From Daucus carota subsp. sativus (taxonomy: Eukaryota; Streptophyta; Magnoliopsida; Apiales; Apiaceae), in assembly GCF_001625215.2 (NCBI RefSeq), contig NC_030389.2, positions 40,413,454-40,477,453 on the forward strand: DNA of 64,000 nt, written 5' to 3'. A program made the position numbers and the translations under genes. The notes below the pieces were generated by a model. That model did no database searches. It was not told where the DNA came from and saw only the letters and a list, made by a program, of their open reading frames with translations. Shown in pieces: positions 11,342-22,436 of the stretch. Position 1 is the first letter of the stretch; every line of letters starts with the position of its first letter.

Positions 11342-11900
11342 ATATAAATTATAAACGAGGTGTGCAGCATACATTATATATTCTTAAGCAGTGTGTATCG
11401 AGATAATTCTCTACATTGAAGGATGCATGAGATGGTAATCATGATTCATGCTCCAGATCAATGCCAGCTAGTTAGCAATCTTTTGGTGGGAACTGGGAAG
11501 TTTTCGCAAACAGATTGGAATTAGTTTCACTCCTTTGATACAGGATTGTATAATTAGTCATGTTCTTGAGCTTGTTAATGATGTACAATACATTGATTCA
11601 TTATTTATTTGTTGAGCAAATTTGCTTGGTGTACAACTGTTTTTTCAAGTTCTTCACATTGACCATATCTTCATGCAATTGGAATATGTATAAGCTCAGA
11701 TATTCAGAGAACCAACTTTCATTATGGTAACTAATCAGCTCCTCTTTTCACAAATAGACTGGAAATTGAACAAATTCATGATACTTATCTGTATTTAACA
11801 CTCATACCGGTACGGATGAAGTGAATTTTCCACACTATAACTTGGAAGCTTCAAAAGTTCCTGCACCTTGATGCTTCAAGACCTCTGAGCCAGGAGGGCT
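11342..11900. other. 3' UTR and convergent spacer
   Basis: This lies between two converging genes: the small unknown gene on plus and kinase copy A on minus. No further coding sequence is seen. Confidence 0.45.
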
Positions 11901-13519
11901 TCACTTCTGATATTTTTTTGAATCTTGAAGGAGCTCTAATACTTTTACTACGTAGCTTGCATCAGTTCTTGATTTGGGATCTACACGAAGACATTTAAGT
12001 GCAAGGGAGGAAGCTTTTAATGCTGCTTTGACAGTATATTGGCCTTGGAGATGAACATCCATGACATACAATATCCCGTGCTTGCTGGTAAGGTAACACT
12101 TAGCCCATGCCCTTGTTGCAAGAGTCTCACCAGTTAGTCTTCGTCCTGTCAATATTTCTAGGAGAACAACTCCAAAGCTGTAGATATCACTTTTACTCGT
12201 AAGATGACCTACATAAGAAGATATTGGCAAGGGATCTAAAGAATACATAATGAGGATGGAATATGCTATATGTTGAACCTTTTGACAACTGATTATGTGG
12301 AATAATAACCTGTAGCTGCATATTCTGGAGCCACATAACCGGATGTTCCCATAACTCTTGTAGACACGAGGGTTCTTTCATGTTCCGGCCCTTCTTTTGC
12401 CAGCCCGAAATTGGAGAGCTTGGCATTGTACTTCTGTCAATCAGTAGTAGAGTGTTTGCAATGCAAAACTAATTTAATGGGAACACTATTTGACAGTAAA
12501 TTTAAACAATCAATATGTTCCACATACAGAATCAATCAATATACTGGATGTTCTAAAATCACGATGAATCACATTGACTTCTGGACTGTGAAGAAATGCA
12601 AGCCCCTTTGCTGCACCAAGAGCAATACTTATACGAAGATTCCAGGAGAGCGGTTGAAAGTAAGAACCCACTGTTTCAATTAAAAAGGATGCTACATTAA
12701 GAATCAGTTAATCAACAGTTCAACACAACCTTAATTCTAACATTGGAGATATATGTAAAGATAATGGCACTGGAGAAAGATCAAACTTCATCAAACGTCA
12801 TTGCAACATCAAACTATACATTCTAATTTAGCACATTACACATGCATAGTGGTGTTCTAGTAGATTTTTTTTCCAAAATGGATTAGAGCTAATAAGATTG
12901 AGAAACTCACTCCCGAATAGATGCTTTTCCAAGCTGCCCTGAGACATAAACTCATATACTAGAAGCCGATGCTCCTTTTCTAAGCAGTATCCGATCAAAT
13001 TTAGAAGATTAGGATGAGAAAGTCTCCCCAGAAAATTAATCTCTGCCTGTAGTAAAAGACGTGCAAAGGGTTGTTCAGCCAGCTTGTGAAATCAAACATG
13101 ATAATGTAAAACATAAGCATAAAACACCGTAGATTTTGTAGTTAGTACTTTCAGCCTCTTCTCGTAACCTTGGACTCCTTGATTTAATCTCTTTACAGCG
13201 ATTACCAGGTTCCGGGAGTTAAATACGAAGCTTCCCCATTTTGCAGCAGCAAATGTGTTCTCATCAACCCAACCCTTAAAAACACGGCCAAAACTACCCT
13301 GCCCTAACAAATATTTATGGTGGAACTTCTTGGTAGCTACACTTAGATCTTTAAATGAAAAAATCCTCAAATTAAGTGACTGCAGAATTTCTTCCTGGTT
13401 CCAGATTGTTGGTATCTCTGATGGATACTCTGTCAATTGTTGGTATTCTGCCGAATTTTGATTACTATCACTTGACAGCACATCATTACTGTCGCTTGAC
13501 GCCTTCGCATTTCTATCAA
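11901..13519 (-). CDS. Copy A: second kinase domain, RLCK-VII-like pseudokinase
   Basis: Five exons encode a Ser/Asn-rich linker ([14 protein letters not shown]) and an RLCK-VII/PBL-like domain beginning [13 protein letters not shown]. The glycine loop [12 protein letters not shown] and lysine IAVKRL remain. The catalytic loop reads [12 protein letters not shown], with the metal-binding Asn replaced by Ser. The DFG motif reads NFGLA, so the metal-chelating Asp is gone. [10 protein letters not shown] and [18 protein letters not shown] follow. The last exon ends KYQK at TGA/TAA near 11901. Loss of both metal ligands predicts a pseudokinase that may still bind nucleotide or partners. No frameshift or stop is seen in this half. 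Confidence 0.75.
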
Positions 13520-13722
13520 CTGAAAGAAGGATTCAAACTCTTAAAACCTGAATCATATTGTGAGGCTATAAACATAACATAAAGAGCACAAACTATTATC
13601 CTAATATGTTAATAACACAGATGAAAAACAATACTTTGTCCATTTTAATTATGCTAGAACTACTTCTGTTCAAGGACTGAAATCGCAATTACAAATCTGT
13701 AACACAAGCTAATGACACAAAC

Positions 13723-14992
13723 CTGAAATATTGGCAGGCTTCACATATTTTTGTTTCTTGGTTCTTCTAGGAAACTTTTCATCTCGATGTCCACGACTGG
13801 CAACAGCGCCATGTTTTTTAATTCCTTGGTTGTATACAGCATTATACATTTCATCTAATGGATAATCCACAATCTCATGGTTATGACTGACAGTTGAGCC
13901 TTCTGGTAAAGTAGAAGCTGTGTTCTGTTCTTGCAGTGCCAATGCAGACTCGAGACAAACCACAACCTCACCCATTGTGGGACGGTCTTTGGGTCCAATA
14001 TGTAAACATTGGAGTGCAATTTTTACAAACACCTCTACGGAACCATGAAAGGCCTCATCTTTTATACCGGGATCAATAATCTGGTCCAAGATTCCCTCCC
14101 TGAAGCAGTATTGTGCCCATCCAGCCAAACCTATCTGCTCTTCTTCCAGACTACTTTCCAATGCTGGTCTTCCACACAAGACCTCAAATAACACCACACC
14201 GAAGGAATACACGTCAGATTTCCTCGTCAGTCTACGTGTTATGAAATAATACGGATCCAAATAACCAAAGGTACCTTTGACATGAGTGCTAACGAAAGTA
14301 CTTCCCTGATTTGCAGGACTTAATTTAGACAATCCAAAATCTGAAATTTTCGCTGCATAATTTTCATCCAGTAAAATGTTAGTGGTCTTTACATCACGAT
14401 GTATAATTCTTTGCTGAATTCCTGTTCCAGTATGAAGGTAGTCCAGTCCTCGAGCTGCTCCAATGCATATCTTAAGGCGTTGAATCCATGAAAGAGGTGG
14501 CAGAGAAATATCACCTTGTCGAAGCCTCTTATGAATATGATCAGCTAACGTGCCACCTGGCATAAATTCATAAACAAGAATCATCTCATAACCTTCATCA
14601 CAGTAACCAATCAAAGACACCAGATGGCTGTGTCGAAGTTTAGAAAGCATTTCAATCTCTGTTCGGAACTCTGTTGATCCTTGACTGGACTTGGAATGTA
14701 ACCTTTTTATGGCAACTACAGTCGGTCCAGGTTCAAGAGTACCTTTGTAAACCTTCCCAAACCCGCCTTTTCCAATCACCAACTCGTCGTGGAAATTAGA
14801 TGTCGCCTGCTACATCTGGTCAAGTGAGAACCGTAAACACAGCCCTCGAATAGACAATGATATCAGTAGGTTGTTTTGCTCCACGAATTTTGCTTCTTGA
14901 AGCTGCCGGACCTTGTAAGCCACACAATTCAAGATAGTGATGAGAAAAATCACTCCATTAACAATGATGTTTGTATATCTGTAGAGAACCAT
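13723..14992 (-). CDS. Copy A: membrane helix and first kinase domain (CrRLK1L-like)
   Basis: The frame encodes the hydrophobic segment YTNIIVNGVIFLITILNCVA, a basic stretch, then TAG at 14812-14810, then a complete kinase to 13723. Motifs: glycine loop IGKGGFGKVYKG, VAIKRL lysine, [33 protein letters not shown] and [20 protein letters not shown]. All catalytic residues are present. The closest family by motif is CrRLK1L (FERONIA-type), but without the malectin-like ectodomain. After the kinase come about 70 polar residues ending QKYVKPANIS at a phase-1 donor (TTTCAG|GTTTGTG). Without the TAG this half would be an active membrane-anchored Ser/Thr kinase. No ATG is available for the kinase glycine loop downstream of the TAG. 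Confidence 0.75.
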
Positions 14993-15295
14993 TCCCTCTA
15001 AAACCTTAAGGTGTTAGAGGAGGCCCCTTTATGGATCTTATACTTATATTTCAACACTCCCCCTCACTCGAAATCCCATTATTTGGGTTGAAGAGTGGAT
15101 CACGGGCGCCCAGCTTTGGGGTATAAATTGCCTTCGTGTCCATTTTGAATTGTGAGAATATTGGGGGGTGGCAGGGGCTCGAACCCGAGACCTCCCGCAA
15201 ACCTGAGCTCTGATACCATGTAGAGAACCATTCCCTCTAAAACCTTAAGGTGTTAGAGGAGGCCCCTTTATGGATCTTATACTTATATTTCAACA
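14980..15295 (-). mobile_element. TRIM retrotransposon with identical 77-base LTRs
   Basis: The direct repeats 14980-15056 and 15219-15295 are identical over 77 bases. On the minus strand each begins TGTTGAAATATAAG and ends CTCTACA (TG..CA). Next to the minus-strand 5' LTR is TGGTATCAGAGC (15218-15207), the plant initiator-Met tRNA primer-binding site, and before the 3' LTR is a polypurine tract TGAGGGGGAG (15066-15057). The 162-base interior is non-coding, which defines a TRIM. The identical LTRs imply a recent insertion. I see no 5-base target duplication (TATCT on one side, GATAT on the other), so one flank was altered. The insertion splits codons after MTQNWAFLS of kinase copy A. Confidence 0.85.
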
Positions 15296-15869
15296 AGATA
15301 GAAAAGCCCAGTTCTGTGTCATTGCCGAGCAGTACAGCACGAATGACTGCAGCATGAATAACTCTACCTTCACATTCTGCAAGCTATAAAATTAACACCT
15401 CCTAAGATGATCAGTAGCGCTTAGTATCTTGGTCGATATAAAAGCTAGAAAATAATAAATTTGCAGACTAATACTGAAATTGTTGTCAAACAAGAACTGT
15501 GTTTCCATAAAAGATATTATTATTTGGCTAGTAAAATGAAAGCGACAAGGCAATGGAAATTCCTTGCTCTAATAGAATTCAGAAGATATTTGCGAGGGAG
15601 AATGAATATCATTAAGACAATAAAAAAATCAACAACAAAAAGATGCAGCAACAGATGATAGAATGTCCTTCAGCTTAAGATGAACTTGTGGTTGAATGAC
15701 TCTTTACAAATTACAATCAGTGGAAGGAGACAAATAGAAGATGGCAACAGATTGTATGTTTGTTTTTGCAGGGAAAAGTCAGTTGTGACGACCATAAGCC
15801 CACACGGCAGGTTTCTAAATTCTTAAGATTAACCGTTTTAAACGCAGGGTGTAAGTTTAATTTCAAAAT
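15296..15869. other. 5' flank of kinase copy A
   Basis: The start codon of copy A is at 15322-15320 (minus). Beyond it no gene is seen. The open frame at 15461-15658 on plus is not supported by any family or context. Confidence 0.4.
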
Positions 15870-16388
15870 GGGTTAATTATCAAGTTGTTCATTGAAGTGG
15901 GTTTAATGTATCAAGTTGGTCACTGAACTGAAAACGATATCAAGATGGTCACTAAAGTCACCATAAATATCAAACAAGTACCTTTCAAGTAGTAAAAATA
16001 TTATTTATAAAGTTTTACACATTATTTTTAAATGTTAACACAACCAACTAAAAGGTTATAACTTGTACAGTAGTATTTAAAATAATATATTCATATTTTA
16101 TCAAGTTATTTTATTTTGTTTTAATTAAAAATAAATAATAAATAAACTTGATAAAATCTAAATATATTATCATAAATATTAGAAGTCATAACCTTTTACT
16201 TGGTTTTGGTAACATTCAAAAATAATGTGTAAAACTTTTTAAATAATATTTTTACTACTTGAACTAATATTTAAAGGTACTTGTTTGATATTTATGGCCA
16301 CTTCAGTGACCATCTTGATACCGTTTTGAGTTCAGTGACCAATTTGATACATTAACCCCACTTCAGTGACCAATTAGATAATTAACCC
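15870..16388. mobile_element. Foldback Mutator-like MITE, 10-base TSD
   Basis: The ends GGGTTAATTATC and GATAATTAACCC are perfect inverted repeats, and the arms remain similar for over 200 bases (for example GTCACTGAACTGAAAACGATATC against its inverse). An exact 10-base duplication ATTTCAAAAT flanks at 15860-15869 and 16389-16398. TSDs of 9-10 bases suit Mutator-like elements. No open frame. Confidence 0.75.
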
Positions 16389-16426
16389 ATTTCAAAATTA
16401 ACGTAGGGCATATTCAATCTTGTTTA

Positions 16427-16600
16427 TACTCCCTTCGTCCCCTCAATTATTTACGTTGGAGGACGGGGGCTCGGCACGCATTCTAATGTTCTCATAAAAG
16501 GTAGTTTAATAAATTATTTTGAATTTTTTCTTCTTCTGAATAAAAATTTGGTGTTTATATTTTTATACCCACCACTGGACTATCCAATCGTGCTCAGTTG
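16427..16600. mobile_element. Truncated Stowaway-like MITE end
   Basis: CTCCCTTCGTCCCCTCAATT and the following GGACGGGGGCTCGGCACGCAT block match the left half of the Stowaway-like element at 32295-32519. The right terminus is missing. Confidence 0.5.
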
Positions 16601-17206
16601 AGCCTCTTCTTGGTAATAAGTTTCATCACAAAATAGAGTTGATTGTACAAGTGATTTTCAACTTTAAACTAATAAATTACTACAGAGGTGTTTGTTCCAC
16701 ATACCGCTTCAGCCTTCATAGATATAGAACACGAGTACTAAAGCATTAGAGAGTTCTGGGGAAGGAACACGCTTCAGCCTGTTGAGAAGCAACACGACCC
16801 GGCATTGGAGAGTTCTGGGGAAGGAAAATACTAAGTACACTGGTGAGAATCAGCAACTACATACTTTTCATCTAGTTAAATTTCAACAACTGCAGACAGG
16901 AATCTTGTAGTAATATTTAAAACAACATTACAACGTACACGAGGTAAATGCATTTTGTTGGATTGGCTTTGGTAACTGCATGTAAGTAACTGAAGGGAAG
17001 GAACTTAAGCCAATTTTATAAATTCAGCTATGATGCCAATGAGCCCCAAAGCTGAGAGCAACAACCACGGACCATGGGAGACTAATGTATATTCTACCAC
17101 GGCTGGTTTAATACTAATAGAGCACAAATTCAAAATCATTTTAGGGTCTTGATTCCGCAATCAGATATAAAAGAAAGGAATCTTCTAAATTACAACTTTA
17201 CAAGTT
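16601..17206. other. Spacer between kinase copies A and B
   Basis: No gene is seen. The phrase GAGAGTTCTGGGGAAGGAA occurs twice (16748-16766 and 16807-16825), a small direct repeat. The 3' UTR of copy B probably lies at 17100-17206. Confidence 0.4.
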
Positions 17207-19647
17207 TTACCCACAAATAGTAGCAATACGCTCCAAGCTTTCGACAATTTCTGACATTGAAGGCCGCATGCTAGGACTACTATCTAAACATTCAGTAATG
17301 ACTGAAGCTATGAAAGGAAACAGTTGACTACGGGCACCTCCTGGGTAACTATCTTCCAACCATGGATCCAAATAAGTATCAAGAGAAGTTGCATAAAATA
17401 CGAAGCGCTTCTGTTTGTCATCATGATATGTTATGGAGTCTGTAAAGTGCAGCATTTCATTCGCCCGTATACCTGTCATCAGTTCCAGCAAAACCACGCC
17501 AAAAGCATAAACATCCGTCTCTAAACTGACAACACCTGCAAATTGGTTGATGTCTTATTGTCGTCAGTCTATCTGTACCAGTATATTCTTATCATTAGGC
17601 AATGCTCTCTAACGCTCCTTCTGGCCCAAACGATACTAACTCTTAACTCGTGTACACAGACACGAGTTAAATGCTTCCTTCCTCTGTGTTATTATCCCAA
17701 GTTATCTTCAGCTTATACTAAGTTGTAATTAAAAATTAACATAGTTATATGATATACATGCGAAAGCAATCAAGACTATAACAAAACAATTGTGACCAAC
17801 AATTCATCAAACTATATGGCACTCTATTCTAATGTGAATTATCATATATATAATAAAATCCATTCAATCTTTAACTTGACAACACTTCAAGATAAATATT
17901 AAGAGTTTCAGTCAAGATTGATAAAAAAGGAATCAAACAATGCCTTGCTGTGGTAAAGCATAAAATTAAAAAAGTAAACCCGCCACTACTGCATAAAGGG
18001 AACTTAATTACCAGAGATCACATATTCGGGAGCTGCATAACAAAGTGTTGCCGCACTATGTGTAGTCACATCTGTGTCTCTATTGGATTCTGTTAACCTT
18101 GCCAATCCATGGGGTGAAAGTTTTGCATCAAATTTCTGTAAAGTTAAATTTTGGAAATATAGAATAAGAAAACTGTTAGTGAACTATACTTGGCTCTATT
18201 AAATTTCATTCTAGATAGAGTGGCTTTAAGATGTATAATGAGAAATTGATGACGATGTAAAGTACCTCATCAAGTAAGATATGAGATGTCTTCAAATCCC
18301 GACAGATGAATATTTGTTCTGCTGTGTGGAGAAATTCAAGGCATCGAGCTACTCCGATCAATATTTTTAGCCGAACTTCCCAGCGGAGTGGTTCTATTGC
18401 ATTTTTCTTTGCTTGGCTTGGAGGTTCTGCACTCTCAGAGCAATACCATTACTATGACAATATTCGGATGTATAGTCCAAAGATTACAAACATATATATG
18501 ATAACCCTTTAAACACTTAATCTTGCATTATGAGACACAATATAACACAATTTAAGGATACTTGGATCTTAAGCAAGTAGGAGATGCATCATAATCCTTT
18601 GAAACTAAACATTTAAGAAAGAACAATAACTCTGGTCGGTAACTTAAAATATTTTTTCTTTCCGAAGAGGGAAAGAGGATACTGGTTTACATCTAATGCT
18701 TAGATGAAGGTAAGATGACCAAATTTTGGTAAGTATTTCTAAAGATGGAGATGCAATTGGTTAAAGCTAATTAGTATCTCAAGTTCAGAAAGTATGTCTC
18801 ACTTACTGAAAATGTGGGTATCCAAGTCTCTATTCTGCATATACTCATAAACAACGAGACGTTCCTCGCCTTCTGAGCAATATCCTAAAAGCTTAACCAA
18901 ATTGGGATGGCTACACTCTCTCGAGAGGTCTACCTCCATCTGCACCAAAAGATAAATACATTATTGTTGACAAAAGTACATTAAGTTGTCCAAGAGACAC
19001 TATCTATAGCAGTGACACATATCCATGATGAATGTGTATAGTAAAATAGTTAAGAATTATTATTGTTGGATTTCATCTGCTATATAATTATCAATCTCGG
19101 GGTATGCCATTTGTAGTCCGTATCACTTTTCTTCATCGACACTGGAAAACGGAGTGTTAGAATTTTATGATCATGGCACAGACAACTGAAATAGTAAGAC
19201 TTTCCTTTGAACATAGAAAGTCCATCAATACAACTTCTGTAGAAATAACCTATATGCCCTTTATTTGAAAAATAAATATTCCACAACTTGGTCAATTTAT
19301 AGCAGCTAAAAGATATTATGGAATCCTAATAATTTCAACTGAGCATAAGTCAAATAGCAGATAGTGATGGTCAACATTTAAGGAATTAAGGGTATATGGA
19401 AGTCAAATTACCTGCCATTCTATATGCCCTTGCTGATCCGGAATAAATCTTCTAACGGCAATGGGTAATCCAGTATAAGGAGTAGTGGGGGCATAAGTAT
19501 TCTCGTCGACCCAGCCTATAAAAACCCTTCCAGACGGTCCCCTGCCTAACACCTCTTCAAAGTTATTTGTCGCTCTTTCAAGATCAGTTAAATTAAACTC
19601 TTTCAAATTTCGAGTTATGTTTTCTGAAGTCTTTGCATCTGTATTGA
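17207..19647 (-). CDS. Copy B: second kinase domain, strongly degenerate pseudokinase
   Basis: Five exons, frame open to TAA at 17207. The linker is short and is followed by [18 protein letters not shown]. The glycine loop is [11 protein letters not shown], and the ATP lysine is replaced by Arg (IAVRRF). The catalytic loop is [12 protein letters not shown] (HRD to CRD, Asn to His). DFG is replaced by [15 protein letters not shown] and [16 protein letters not shown] keep the C-lobe scaffold. Lys, HRD His, Asn and DFG Asp are all altered while the frame is intact, so the domain seems maintained as a scaffold rather than as an enzyme. Exon 4 needs the acceptor GTGCAG next to AACCTCC, because the alternative acceptor 4 bases upstream gives a stop. 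Confidence 0.75.
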
Positions 19648-20549
19648 CTGAAAGAAAGAAGAGAGATCTAAAAATATAAGTGCTTATAAGATACCAGAAA
19701 CATAATTAAACGACTACTAGAAAGAGAAAGTCATATTTTCAAAAAGTTTTCATTAACTGAATAAAAGTTTCTAGAACAATTACCATATAACTGTGATTCA
19801 TTAAAATTAGGTAGTCCTCCTAACACATAAGGTCAGTCAGTCACTTAATCAGTTACTTGGCTGTCTGAACCTTGACCCATTGGTACTCTAACAAATCTCC
19901 AAATTAACACAGGCAACCATCATCACTTGGCACTCCACTAAAGAGTTTTGTTCAAAGCGATATTCAATTATTCAAGTCCTAAGTCTGTGCTCAAGTGACG
20001 GGACGTATTAAGACATATATTCTATTTGTAACAATTTGAAATAATAACATATCATTTTTAAGATATAACCAATCAATATAGTCAATCCCATCGGAGCACA
20101 ATGTCTTACAGGTTCGACAAATTTTACATGATTAGTATTTTGTATAATTTCGCCAACCATTTTTATCTAGCACCATTGGAGATGCTCTAAAGAATTATGG
20201 AAGTTCAAACAATTTAAATCCACAATTAGGATCTAGGAGAATCAACAAGTTTATAGCTATATTTTTTTTTTGAATAAAGTTTATAGCTATATTTAAAATT
20301 TATCTGCAATTAACTAAGCATTATAACACCATCTTGTACTATAACATGAAGAATCTGTTAGAATCTTTGATTTAAAATAGTACACGATGATTAATTAGCT
20401 TGATTGTGTTTTAATATTACTTGTAAGAAAATTTGTCTGCACATCTCTGTGAAGATTTAAAGTCATTTCCTAAATCTTTAGTCTCGAGTTTACAATTCCA
20501 AGTACCCAAATATTGCTGATTTGCTGTATGAACTTATACTTAAGTTTAC
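19648..20549 (-). other. Intron 1 of copy B (between the two kinase domains)
   Basis: A 902-base intron with GT-AG ends. It contains CACCATTGGAGATGCTCTAAAG near 20173, the end of an AGAGCATCTCC-type MITE, and a short duplication AGTTTATAGCTATATTT near 20250-20295. No coding sequence. Confidence 0.5.
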
Positions 20550-21843
20550 CTGATAATGCCCGAGCTGCAAGTGCAAGAAAAACACCAAATCTTTTTGTAA
20601 AAGTCGTTCTGGTAGAAGACTGCGTTTCCTGATGGCTACTTTCAGAAACTACCACCATCTCCTTTTCGGAATCAGCACTTTCCATCTCAAGTGCTGAAAA
20701 ATCTGTGTCATCTTGGTTGTTATCACTAGTGAATATTTCAGGCAAACTACAATCAGTGTTCTTTTCTTGCAAAGCCAAGGCGGACTCGAGACCTACGACA
20801 ACCTCAGCCATATTGGGACGGTATTTTTGTCCAATATGCAAACACTGGTTTGCTATTCTCACAAATGCTTCAAGGCAATCAGGAAGAACCTCCGATTTTA
20901 TTGTAGGATCAATAATATTCCCCAAGAGTCCCTCTCTATAGCAATGTTGTGCCCATCCAGCTAAACCCATTTGCTCTGCTTCCACAGTTTTGTCCACTGC
21001 CGGTCTTCCACACAAGACCTCAAATAACACCACACCAAAGGAATACACATCGGATTTCCTTGTGAGTCGATGAGTTTGGAAATAATATGGATCCAAATAA
21101 CCAAAGGTTCATTTAACAAGAGTGCTTACAAATGTATCTGCCTGATTTGCTGGACTTATTTTAGATAATCCGAAGTCCGAAATCTTAGCTGCCAAATTCT
21201 CATCCAATAGAATGTTTGTTGTCTTTACATCACGGTGTATTATTCTGTGTTGAAGGCCTGTGCCTGTGTGAAGGTAATCAAGTCCACGCGCCGCTCCAAT
21301 GCATACCTTGAGGCGTTGAACCCATGACAAAGTTGGTACAGACTTATCACCTTCTCGTACCCTTTTATACAGATGATCAGCCAGTGTGCCACCTGGCATA
21401 AATTCATAAACCAAAATCATCTCATAACCATCATCACAATAACCAATCAAAGTCACAAGATGGCTGTGCCGAAGTTTTGAGAGCATCTCGATCTCCGTCC
21501 TGAATTCTAATGGTCCTTGAGTGGACAAGGAGTGTAACCTTTTTATAGCAACTACAGTTGGTCCAACTTCAAAAGTACCTTTGTAAACGTTCCCAAATCC
21601 ACCTTTTCCGATCACCAGTTCGTCATGGAAGTTAGATGTTGCCCGCTGCATCTGATCAAGAGAGAAACGATAACACAATTCTCTTGTAGACAATGACAAG
21701 AGTTCGTTTTTTTGCTTTGTGACTTCTGCTTCTTGGAGCTGTCGAAATTTGTGAACCACAACATTTAAAATAATGACCAGAATGATCACACCATTTACAA
21801 CAGTGTTTGTATATCCAAACAGAAATTCCCAGTTTTGTGTCAT
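20550..21843 (-). CDS. Copy B: membrane helix and first kinase domain (CrRLK1L-like)
   Basis: The first ATG is at 21843-21841. Residues 11-30 ([20 protein letters not shown]) form one membrane helix. [17 protein letters not shown] leads into the glycine loop [12 protein letters not shown], then [23 protein letters not shown] and DFGLSK. The TGA interrupts at STLVK|*|TFGYLDP. After it the frame stays open through [20 protein letters not shown] and the C-lobe to an acidic Ser/Glu-rich linker and ALAARALS at the donor. Translation from the start would end after about 245 residues, giving a membrane-anchored N-lobe and half a C-lobe. Confidence 0.8.
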
Positions 21844-22244
21844 TACGGCACATGTGCAGCAAGAAGAACAGGGAGACACTAGCTGGACATAATTAGTGTT
21901 TTGTAATAACAACACAGCTCTAAACTCACTTCACAATGAAAAAATGAAGAAGGTACATGAACCATTTCATTGAAGCTAATAATAGGTCCCAACTATTTAC
22001 AACATCACCTATGGTTGACTCACTCATCAAGTCAATACAGAAGAAAAAGATTCGGACCCAGCAGCACAAGTAGGGTGAGCATGATGGCTACTTAACTTAA
22101 TAATACAATTGCTAACCTCTAAAATATGATACTAGTCAAATGTGACGATATCAAACCCATGACCCATCGCAGAACATCTATTTTTCTGCAATAATTATTC
22201 AATAATAAAAAACAAACAACTCATATGCCAGGGACGTTTAACTC
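21844..22244. other. 5' flank of copy B
   Basis: The sequence around 21930-22070 (CCCAACTATTTACAACATCACC..GGTTGACTCACTC) is homologous to 23650-23705 upstream of the fourth fragment, so the duplicated unit includes promoter DNA. No other gene. Confidence 0.45.
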
Positions 22245-22436
22245 ATGGGTCCAGGTCCCTGGCAGCTGGCCTATCATTTTCATGCCGTTGGATGAATATC
22301 CAACGGTTAAAAAGCGTTGGACGAGGCCTTTTCCAGTGCTTAAAAAAGCGCTGGCTGCCGGATATTCATCCAATGGCCAGAAAATGATAGGCCGGTTAAA
22401 TGGTCCCTAACATACGACTGCCAGGACCAGACCCAT
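22245..22436. mobile_element. Foldback MITE (ATGGGTCCAGGTCCCTGG ends)
   Basis: The left arm ATGGGTCCAGGTCCCTGGCA and the right arm TGCCAGGACCAGACCCAT are inverted, and the inner parts GCCTATCATTTTC../..GAAAATGATAGGC continue the palindrome. A related partial copy starts at 25951 (CCGGGTCCAGGTCCCCAGC). Confidence 0.6.

Larger units (their letters stand above)
11901..15322 (-). pseudogene. Tandem kinase-pseudokinase gene, copy A (interrupted)
   Basis: Exons on the minus strand: exon 1 15322-13723 (interrupted by a TRIM at 15295-14980), then 13519-13149, 13046-12911, 12670-12528, 12433-12310 and 12208-11901. All joins keep frame. Exon 1 ends in phase 1 and exon 2 starts in phase 1 without its own start codon (V-D-R-N-A-K-A-S), so the first and second kinase belong to one gene. 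Predicted order: MTQNW start, one membrane helix, kinase 1, linker, kinase 2. Lesions: the TRIM separates the start codon from the helix, and TAG at 14812-14810 replaces the Gln codon that copy B has just before the ATSNFHDE block. It is probably a pseudogene in this haplotype, though all frames downstream of the TAG are open. Confidence 0.75.
17207..21843 (-). pseudogene. Tandem kinase-pseudokinase gene, copy B (TGA in kinase 1)
   Basis: Exons on minus: 21843-20550, 19647-19412, 18939-18807, 18426-18266, 18135-18012 and 17535-17207, all with GT-AG borders and matching phases. Order: [10 protein letters not shown] start, membrane helix, kinase 1, Ser-rich linker, kinase 2. Exon 1 ends in phase 1 (TTATCAG|GTAAAC) and exon 2 begins V-N-T-D-A-K-T-S, homologous to V-D-R-N-A-K-A-S of copy A, which supports one fused gene. 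The only lesion seen is TGA at 21111-21109, where copies A and C have a Gly codon (VKG(T/S)FGY) in the activation segment: a single GGA to TGA change. Intron positions match copies A and C. It is either a young pseudogene or makes a truncated protein. Confidence 0.78.

Noticed and set aside
15160-15220. tRNA-like sequence GGCTCGAACCCGAGA and GCTCTGATACCA
   Set aside because: It is the primer-binding-site region of the TRIM, not a tRNA gene; no cloverleaf can be built.
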